This document shows positions 1 to 5,099 of a stretch of DNA of 5,099 bases, piece after piece; positions within the stretch are counted from its first letter, which is position 1; each line of letters starts with the position of its first letter. A model generated the notes under the pieces. It ran no database searches and was not told where the DNA came from. It was given only the letters and a program-made list of their open reading frames with translations. Made by a program: the position numbers and the translations under genes. This DNA comes from Alistipes sp. Lineage in GTDB: Bacteria > Bacteroidota > Bacteroidia > Bacteroidales > Rikenellaceae. Location of the stretch: NCBI GenBank assembly GCA_017391435.1, contig JAFOYS010000169.1, positions 1 to 5,099 on the forward strand. Direction: 5' to 3'.

Positions 1-3000
1 AGGAGCTTGCTCCATACTGCAAGGCAAACTCTCTTGCAATGAACGCAGATGACCTTCGTGAGGTTGTAACCTACTTTAAGGGTGAGGGTCGTAACCCTTC
101 ACAGACAGAGCTTCGTATCCTTGATACATACTGGTCAGACCACTGCCGTCACACAACCTTCACCACAGAAATTACAGAGGTTAAGGTTGATGACTCATTT
201 ATGAAGAGTGAGTTTGAGAGCGCACTTGCAGAGTTTGGTATGATGCGAACTGAGCTTGGTCGTGAGCACAAGAGCCTCTGCCTTATGGAGATTGCTACTA
301 TCGGTGCACGCTATCTTCGCCATAAGGGTCTTCTGGACGATATGGAGCAGAGCGAGGAGAACAACGCTTGTAGCATCTTTGTTGATGTAGATGTTGACGG
401 ACAGAGTGAGAAGTGGTTGCTCCAGTTTAAGAACGAGACCCACAACCACCCAACAGAGATTGAGCCATTTGGTGGTGCATCAACCTGTCTTGGTGGCGCA
501 ATTCGTGACCCACTGTCAGGTCGTGCCTATGTATATCAGGCTATGCGAGTAACAGGTGCTGGTGATATTTACAAGAGCGTATCAGAGACTATGTCTGGTA
601 AGCTTCCGCAGCGTATTATCTCTCGCAAGGCTGCTGCTGGTTACTCAAGCTATGGTAACCAGATTGGTCTGGCTACAACTCACGTACGCGAGATCTACCA
701 CGACAACTATGTTGCAAAGCGTCTTGAGGTGGGTGCTGTTGTAGGAGCTGTTAAGGCTGAGAATGTTCGTCGTGAGTCTCCTGCTCCTGGCGATGTTGTA
801 CTGCTTATGGGTGGTAGAACAGGTCGTGACGGTATCGGTGGAGCTACAGGTTCTTCAAAGCAGCACACTGCAGCCTCTCTTGAGGAGTGTGGCTCTGAGG
901 TTCAGAAGGGAAATGCCCCTGAGGAGCGTAAGATTCAGCGTCTGTTCCGTCGTGCAGATGTTACTCGTCTTATTAAGAAGTCAAATGACTTTGGTGCTGG
1001 TGGTGTGAGTGTAGCTATCGGTGAGCTTACTGATGGCCTTGATATCTACCTTGACCGAGTACCGGTTAAGTATAGCGGACTGAACTCTACTGAGCTGGCT
1101 ATTAGTGAGTCTCAGGAGCGTATGGCTGTTGTTGTTGAGCGTAAGGATATGGAGACAATGATGGCTCTTTGTGCTGAGGAGAATGTTGAGGTTAACTATG
1201 TAGCCGATGTTACAGATACTCAGCGTATGAGAATGTTCTTCCGCGATAATCTTATCGTAGACCTTAAGCGTGAGTTTATTGATAGCGCAGGTGCAAAGCA
1301 CTATACACAGATAACTATCCCTGCTGTTGAGGCTCGTAACCCATTCTCACGCACTGTTGAGGGTGAGACTGTTGCCGAGCAGTTCAAGGCAAATCTTAAG
1401 GATTGGAATGTTGTTAGCCAGAAGGGTCTTATTGAGATGTTTGACTCTACTATCGGCGCCTCTACTGTCCTTATGCCATTTGGTGGTAAAACACAGACTA
1501 CCGAGAGCCAGGTATCTGTTCAGACACTGCCTGTTCGCCACGGTAAGACAAATACTGCAAGTATTATGGCATTCGGCTATAACCCATATATCTCTGCTTG
1601 GAGCCCATATCACGGTGCACAGTATGCCGTTGTTGAGGCTGTGGCAAAGGTTGTGGCTGCCGGTGCACGATTTGATAAGATGCGCTTCTCATACCAGGAG
1701 TACTTTGAGCGTATGACAGACCGCAGCTCTTGGGGTAAGCCTATGGCTGCACTGCTCGGTGCGCTGAAGATGCAAAATGCTCTGGGATTACCATCTATCG
1801 GTGGTAAGGACTCTATGAGTGGAACATTTAATGATATTAATGTGCCACCAACCCTTATTGCGTTTGGTATTACAACAGTAGATGCTCGTACTGTTATCAG
1901 CCCTGAGTTTAAGGCTGCTGGTCACAAGCTCTACCTCATTAAGCACACTCCAAAGGCTGACTATACACCAGACTGTGATGCTTTGCGTCACAACTTTACA
2001 CTTACTACAGACCTTATTGAGCAGGGTAGCGTAGTTGCTGCTTATGCCGTTGGCTTTGGTGGTGTTGCTGAGGCTGTGGCTAAGATGAGCTTCGGTAATG
2101 AGATTGGTGCTCAGATTGATCTTGACGGCAGCAACCTGTTTGACTATAACTACGGCTCTATCCTTGTTGAGAGCACAGCAGAGATTACAGATCCTGCAGC
2201 CGTGCTTGTTGGTGTAACTGTTGAGGCTAAGAGTGTAACTGTAAATGGTCAGACAATGGATATTGCAGAGCTTCTTGAGGCAAATACAGCTCGCTTTGAG
2301 ACAGTCTACCCATCTAAGGGTCGCAATGGTGAGCCTTGCCGAGAGTCTAACTGCACAAATGTAGCTCCAAAGTATCAGGGTGAGAAGGTAGACACTGTAA
2401 AGGTATACCTGCCTGTATTCCCAGGTACTAACTGCGACTATGATACTGCTCGTGCTTTTGAGCGTGCGGGTGCAACTACAGAGATTGGTGTCTTCTGTAA
2501 CCTTACTTCAGAGGCAATCTTTGACTCTATCCGTCGTATGTGTGCCGCTATTGACAATAGCCACATCCTTGTACTTAGTGGTGGTTTCTCGCTTGGTGAT
2601 GAGCCAGATGGTAGTGGTAAGTTTATTGCCGGTGTGCTTAACAATGCCGATGTGACAAAGTCTGTTCACGCTCTGCTTGATCGTGGTGGACTAATCCTTG
2701 GTATCTGTAACGGTTTCCAGGCCCTTGTTAAGTCTGGTCTGCTTCCATATGGTCGCTTGGGTATGGTTACAACCGCCTCACCAACACTGTTCCATAATGA
2801 TATTCATCGTCACATCTCTCAGATTGTGACTACTCGCGTGGGAACAACAGCTTCGCCTTGGTTGTCTTCATTTAATGTTGGCGATCTGCACTCAATTGCC
2901 GTAAGCCACGGTGAGGGTAAGTTTGTTGTCAGCCCAGAGTTGGCCGAGGAGCTCTTTGCTGCAGGTCAGGTTGCCTTCCAGTATACAGATACTGAGGGTC

Positions 3001-3194
3001 ACGCTACAACTGATGCACCGCATAACCCTAATGGCTCTTCATATGGTATTGAGGGTATCATTAGTAAGAACGGTCAGATTCTTGGTAAGATGGGTCACAC
3101 TGAGCGTTATACAGAGGGCTTGTTTAAGAATATCTCTGGTCAGAAGTGTCAGAACATCTTTGAGAATGCGGTTAACTATTTTAAAGGTGAATAA
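1..3194 (+). CDS. purL: Phosphoribosylformylglycinamidine (FGAM) synthase, large single-chain PurL, 5' partial
   Basis: This cytoplasmic enzyme converts FGAR, glutamine and ATP to FGAM, step 4 of purine synthesis. The frame is open to the left edge (first full codon at base 3), so the ATG at 39 is an internal Met. About 1063 codons are present; large PurL proteins run to roughly 1200-1300 residues, so the PurS-like N-terminal domain is mostly missing. Counting from the Met at 39, the visible parts are: a linker with SDHCRH at residues 33-38, holding the conserved active-site His; an ATP/metal segment, FKNETHNHPTEIEPFGG, from 130; a Gly-rich GGRTGRDGIGGATGSS segment from 258; the second AIR-synthase-like half, with IGGKDSMSG from 587; and a C-terminal class I glutaminase from about 784. 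Its triad is intact: Cys in GICNG (codon 2706-2708), His (3096-3098) and Glu (3102-3104) in GHTER. The linker style matches the clostridial/streptococcal-type single-chain PurL rather than the E. coli type; that assignment is from memory. The frame is unbroken and ends in TAA, 24 bp before purF. Confidence 0.97.
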   Translation, partial: ELAPYCKANSLAMNADDLREVVTYFKGEGRNPSQTELRILDTYWSDHCRHTTFTTEITEVKVDDSFMKSEFESALAEFGMMRTELGREHKSLCLMEIATIGARYLRHKGLLDDMEQSEENNACSIFVDVDVDGQSEKWLLQFKNETHNHPTEIEPFGGASTCLGGAIRDPLSGRAYVYQAMRVTGAGDIYKSVSETMSGKLPQRIISRKAAAGYSSYGNQIGLATTHVREIYHDNYVAKRLEVGAVVGAVKAENVRRESPAPGDVVLLMGGRTGRDGIGGATGSSKQHTAASLEECGSEVQKGNAPEERKIQRLFRRADVTRLIKKSNDFGAGGVSVAIGELTDGLDIYLDRVPVKYSGLNSTELAISESQERMAVVVERKDMETMMALCAEENVEVNYVADVTDTQRMRMFFRDNLIVDLKREFIDSAGAKHYTQITIPAVEARNPFSRTVEGETVAEQFKANLKDWNVVSQKGLIEMFDSTIGASTVLMPFGGKTQTTESQVSVQTLPVRHGKTNTASIMAFGYNPYISAWSPYHGAQYAVVEAVAKVVAAGARFDKMRFSYQEYFERMTDRSSWGKPMAALLGALKMQNALGLPSIGGKDSMSGTFNDINVPPTLIAFGITTVDARTVISPEFKAAGHKLYLIKHTPKADYTPDCDALRHNFTLTTDLIEQGSVVAAYAVGFGGVAEAVAKMSFGNEIGAQIDLDGSNLFDYNYGSILVESTAEITDPAAVLVGVTVEAKSVTVNGQTMDIAELLEANTARFETVYPSKGRNGEPCRESNCTNVAPKYQGEKVDTVKVYLPVFPGTNCDYDTARAFERAGATTEIGVFCNLTSEAIFDSIRRMCAAIDNSHILVLSGGFSLGDEPDGSGKFIAGVLNNADVTKSVHALLDRGGLILGICNGFQALVKSGLLPYGRLGMVTTASPTLFHNDIHRHISQIVTTRVGTTASPWLSSFNVGDLHSIAVSHGEGKFVVSPELAEELFAAGQVAFQYTDTEGHATTDAPHNPNGSSYGIEGIISKNGQILGKMGHTERYTEGLFKNISGQKCQNIFENAVNYFKGE

Positions 3195-3218
3195 TACAAT
3201 ATAATATAAATAGGTATA
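3195..3218 (+). promoter_or_regulatory. purL-purF spacer and translation initiation region without Shine-Dalgarno
   Basis: This 24-bp spacer has 21 A/T bases. No AGGAGG-like sequence lies 5-12 bases before the purF ATG; the nearest purine run is only AGG in AATAGGTATA. A/T-rich, SD-less starts are typical of Bacteroidota. The short gap implies co-transcription. In-frame codons upstream of the ATG read TAA-ATA-GGT-ATA, so the stop at 3207-3209 blocks any N-terminal extension of PurF. This fixes the start and matters for the missing catalytic cysteine. TATAAT-like strings here follow from base composition and are not called as a promoter. Confidence 0.6.
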
Positions 3219-4583
3219 ATGAGTGTTTTAGGAGTATACGGTGTTGAGCACGCCTCTTCTATGATATACTATGGTCTGCATACAATGCAGCACCGTGGTC
3301 AGGAGGGTTGCGGAATAGTCTCTGTTGACGCTGACGGAAAGATGAAGCGTCATCGCGGTATGGGACTTGTGAGTGAGGTATTCAATGAGCAGAAGATTGC
3401 TGCTCTTGACGGTGCTATGGGTATTGGTCACGTGCTATATACTGGAGCAGCCTCTCGCAGTATGGATAATGTACAGCCACTCTATTTCCACCACGGCTCT
3501 GGTGATTTTGCAATTGCACATAACGGAAATGTTGTCAATGCTGCAAAACTTACAGAGTCACTGGAGCGTAGAGGATCGCTTTTCCACTCGCATTCAGATG
3601 CAGAACTACTTGCACACCTTATCAAGAAGGATGATCCAGATGAGCCACGAATCTTCTCGATTATTGAGGCGCTCAAGCAGATGGAGGGTGCATATGCCTT
3701 TCTGATTATGACAAAGAATCGTATCTATGCTTGTCGCGATAAGTATGGTTTCCATCCACTCTCTATCGGCAAACTTGGCGATGGCTATGTTGTAAGTAGC
3801 GAGACTTGCGCCTTTGATACTATCGGTGCGGAGTTTGTTCGCGATATTGCTCCAGGTGAGATTGTTACTATCGATAAAAAGGGTATCCGCTCAACAATCT
3901 ATGCTGAGCAGTGCAAGTGTAAGATGTGCGCTATGGAGTACATCTACTTTGCTCGCCCTGATAGCGATATTGAGGGTTGCAATGTACACGCATACCGTAA
4001 AGAGTCTGGCCGCCGTCTGTATCAGGAGTCTCCAGTTGAGGCCGATATTGTTGTTGGTGTTCCTGATTCAAGTCTTAGCGCAGCTCAAGGCTATAGCGAG
4101 GCAAGTGGTCTACCGTATGAGATGGGACTTATCAAGAATAAGTATGTTGGTCGTACCTTTATCCAGCCATCGCAGGCTCTACGCGAGAAGGGTGTGAGAA
4201 TGAAGCTCTCGCCAGTGCGTAGTATTGTCAATGGCAAGCGCGTGGTGCTTGTAGACGATTCGATTGTTCGCGGAACAACCTCTCGTCGTATTGTAAATAT
4301 GCTTCGTGAGGCGGGTGCTACAGAGGTGCACGTGCGTATTGCTAGTCCAACAATGACTCATCCTTGCTTCTATGGTGTTGATACATCTACTCTTGAGGAG
4401 TTGATGCTTGCGCGTATGGATGTTGCTGCGGCTTGCAAGGCTATTGGCGCAGATTCGCTCGCGTTCTTGTCTTACGATGCTACTCTTAAGTCGGCAATCG
4501 GCAGAACAGATATGTGTCTTGCCTGCTTTGATGGTAGGTATCCAACAGAGTTATACCAGAATATTGAAGATGTAAATAAATAA
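3219..4583 (+). CDS. purF: Amidophosphoribosyltransferase (PurF family, B. subtilis Fe-S type) with degenerate glutaminase site
   Basis: Family members transfer ammonia from glutamine to PRPP, giving phosphoribosylamine, the first committed purine step. The 454 residues align from end to end with B. subtilis-type PurF (recalled, not searched). Residues 1-230 form the Ntn glutaminase domain: YYGLHTMQHRGQEG at 17-30, AHNGN at 100-104 and SD at 126-127 are kept. The phosphoribosyltransferase half is intact: flexible loop KNKYVGRTFIQPSQALREKG at 306-325 and PRPP loop VVLVDDSIVRGTTS at 342-355. Four Cys match the B. subtilis 4Fe-4S ligands: C237, C383, C433 and C436. Three departures stand out. 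The N-terminus MSVLGVYG puts Met where the nucleophile Cys of CGVFGIWG should be and Ser where Gly should be. Arg73 is Leu (CTA, 3435-3437). The usual GxRPL is GFHPL, with His179. There is no propeptide, and an upstream in-frame TAA excludes a longer start. The frame is unbroken and ends in tandem TAA TAA. The enzyme is probably ammonia-dependent or uses Ser; a purely regulatory role is less likely given the intact transferase site. Confidence 0.93.
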   Translation: MSVLGVYGVEHASSMIYYGLHTMQHRGQEGCGIVSVDADGKMKRHRGMGLVSEVFNEQKIAALDGAMGIGHVLYTGAASRSMDNVQPLYFHHGSGDFAIAHNGNVVNAAKLTESLERRGSLFHSHSDAELLAHLIKKDDPDEPRIFSIIEALKQMEGAYAFLIMTKNRIYACRDKYGFHPLSIGKLGDGYVVSSETCAFDTIGAEFVRDIAPGEIVTIDKKGIRSTIYAEQCKCKMCAMEYIYFARPDSDIEGCNVHAYRKESGRRLYQESPVEADIVVGVPDSSLSAAQGYSEASGLPYEMGLIKNKYVGRTFIQPSQALREKGVRMKLSPVRSIVNGKRVVLVDDSIVRGTTSRRIVNMLREAGATEVHVRIASPTMTHPCFYGVDTSTLEELMLARMDVAAACKAIGADSLAFLSYDATLKSAIGRTDMCLACFDGRYPTELYQNIEDVNK

Positions 4584-4599
4584 TAAATAATCAAAAGAT
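4584..4599 (+). promoter_or_regulatory. purF-purM spacer, A/T-rich and SD-less
   Basis: This 16-bp spacer holds only two G/C bases. It starts with a second in-frame TAA directly after the purF stop, so purF ends in tandem stops (4581-4586). No convincing Shine-Dalgarno sequence precedes the purM ATG at 4600; AAAAGA sits only about 3 bases away and is a weak, poorly spaced candidate. The tight gap leaves no room for a promoter or terminator and supports a single transcript with possible translational coupling. Confidence 0.55.
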
Positions 4600-5099
4600 A
4601 TGGCTGAAAATTACGAAAAGGCAGGTGTAAACCTGGAGGCTGGCTACGAGGTAGTACGCCGAATTAAGCAACACGTGGCATCTACTGCACGCAAGGGTAC
4701 TATGGGAAATATCGGTGCCTTTGGTGGTATGTTTGACCTCGCATCGCTTGGTGTTAAGGAGCCGGTACTTGTTAGTGGTACTGATGGTGTAGGAACAAAG
4801 CTCAAGATTGCTTTTGCTATGGATAAGCACGATACTATCGGTATTGATGCAGTGGCAATGTGTGTAAATGATGTTCTTGCACAGGGTGCTGAGCCGCTCT
4901 TCTTCCTTGACTATGTTGCTCTTGGTCACAACATTCCTCAGAAGGTTGAGGCAATTGTAGCAGGTGTTGCTGAGGGTTGCCGTCAGGCTGGTTGCGCGCT
5001 TATTGGTGGCGAGACTGCCGAGATGCCAGGTATGTACGAGGGTGGCGATTATGATATCGCAGGCTTTACTTGCGGTGTTGTTGAGAAGTCACAGCTTAT
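4600..5099 (+). CDS. purM: Phosphoribosylformylglycinamidine cyclo-ligase (AIR synthetase), 3' partial
   Basis: This cytoplasmic, ATP-dependent enzyme closes the imidazole ring, converting FGAM (the PurL product) to AIR, step 5 of purine synthesis. The first 166 codons are visible with no stop before the window edge; the family is usually about 340-350 residues, so about half is present. Diagnostic segments in order are: [19 protein letters not shown] at 5-23, the usual N-terminal signature; [12 protein letters not shown] at 36-47; [11 protein letters not shown] at 59-69, the Gly-rich nucleotide-binding segment; [20 protein letters not shown] at 80-99, with the conserved Asp and Asn residues; [13 protein letters not shown] at 134-146; and [13 protein letters not shown] at 151-163. 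I chose the ATG at 4600 because the signature begins within five residues of it, only A/T-rich DNA lies between it and the purF stop, and family members start at about this point. Nothing in the visible half departs from a functional enzyme. Codon use matches purL and purF, apart from GAA-rich, A-rich opening codons. Confidence 0.96.
   Translation, partial: MAENYEKAGVNLEAGYEVVRRIKQHVASTARKGTMGNIGAFGGMFDLASLGVKEPVLVSGTDGVGTKLKIAFAMDKHDTIGIDAVAMCVNDVLAQGAEPLFFLDYVALGHNIPQKVEAIVAGVAEGCRQAGCALIGGETAEMPGMYEGGDYDIAGFTCGVVEKSQL

Noticed and set aside
39..41. ATG at 39 as the start of purL
   Set aside because: The frame is open upstream to the window edge and encodes family-like sequence (ELAPYCKANSLAMNADDL), so this Met is internal and the gene is cut by the window.
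195..449. Minus-strand open frame of 84 codons, and similar antisense frames at 981-1301, 1347-1613, 1788-1991, 2438-2644, 3228-3431 and 4179-4361
   Set aside because: They lie wholly within well-supported genes, have no recognisable domains, and arise from strong codon bias on the sense strand.
1327..1716. Overlapping + strand frames (also 556-744, 763-1008, 2440-2655, 2911-3204, 3373-3705 and 3814-4197)
   Set aside because: They are low-complexity Leu/Val/Ser/Arg-rich products of a shifted frame over purL and purF, with no initiation signal or domain.
3196..3221. TATAAT-like strings in the purL-purF spacer as a promoter
   Set aside because: The 24-bp spacer is almost pure A/T, no -33/-7 pair of the Bacteroidota type (TTTG and TAnnTTTG) is visible, and the operon spacing makes a promoter unnecessary.
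3219..4583. purF as a pseudogene
   Set aside because: The frame is unbroken and full length, and the PRPP loop, flexible loop and Fe-S cysteines are intact. Only glutaminase-site residues differ.
4591..4929. Minus-strand frame of 112 codons at the right end
   Set aside because: It is antisense to purM, whose signature motifs are clear on the + strand.

Overview
The window lies inside a de novo purine biosynthesis operon, with three genes in tandem on the + strand. In order they are purL (5' end cut off by the window), a complete purF-type gene, and purM (3' end cut off by the window). About 99% of the bases are coding. The only noncoding DNA is two very A/T-rich spacers of 24 and 16 bp. I found no RNA gene, mobile element, CRISPR array, terminator or convincing promoter.

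The likely host is a member of the Bacteroidota, probably a gut-type Bacteroidales; this is an inference with moderate confidence. Neither internal gene has a Shine-Dalgarno sequence, and the A/T-rich initiation regions are typical of that phylum. The proteins themselves resemble Firmicutes versions: PurL is the large single-chain form with the clostridial/streptococcal-like 'TYWSDHCRHTTF' linker motif, and PurF aligns closely with the Bacillus subtilis iron-sulfur type. An old transfer or shared ancestry is possible, but base composition and codon choice (GAG, AAG, CGT, GTT, GCT) look the same across all three genes.

Layout: 1-3194 purL (FGAM synthase), 3195-3218 spacer, 3219-4583 purF-like (glutamine-PRPP amidotransferase family), 4584-4599 spacer, 4600-5099 purM (AIR synthetase). 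PurF makes phosphoribosylamine (step 1), PurL turns FGAR into FGAM (step 4), and PurM closes the imidazole ring to give AIR (step 5). The genes are therefore pathway neighbours and almost certainly co-transcribed.

The most notable observation is that the PurF-like protein appears to lack a working glutaminase site. The universal N-terminal nucleophile cysteine is absent: the initiator Met falls on its position and Ser on the following Gly. No upstream in-frame extension is possible because a TAA lies four codons before the ATG. Arg73, which binds glutamine, is Leu, and the Arg of the GxRPL motif is His. The phosphoribosyltransferase half, with its PRPP loop and flexible loop, is intact, as are all four Fe-S cysteine ligands. 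The neighbouring PurL keeps a full Cys/His/Glu glutaminase triad. This suggests an ammonia-using PurF, or one fed by a separate ammonia donor, rather than a dead gene.
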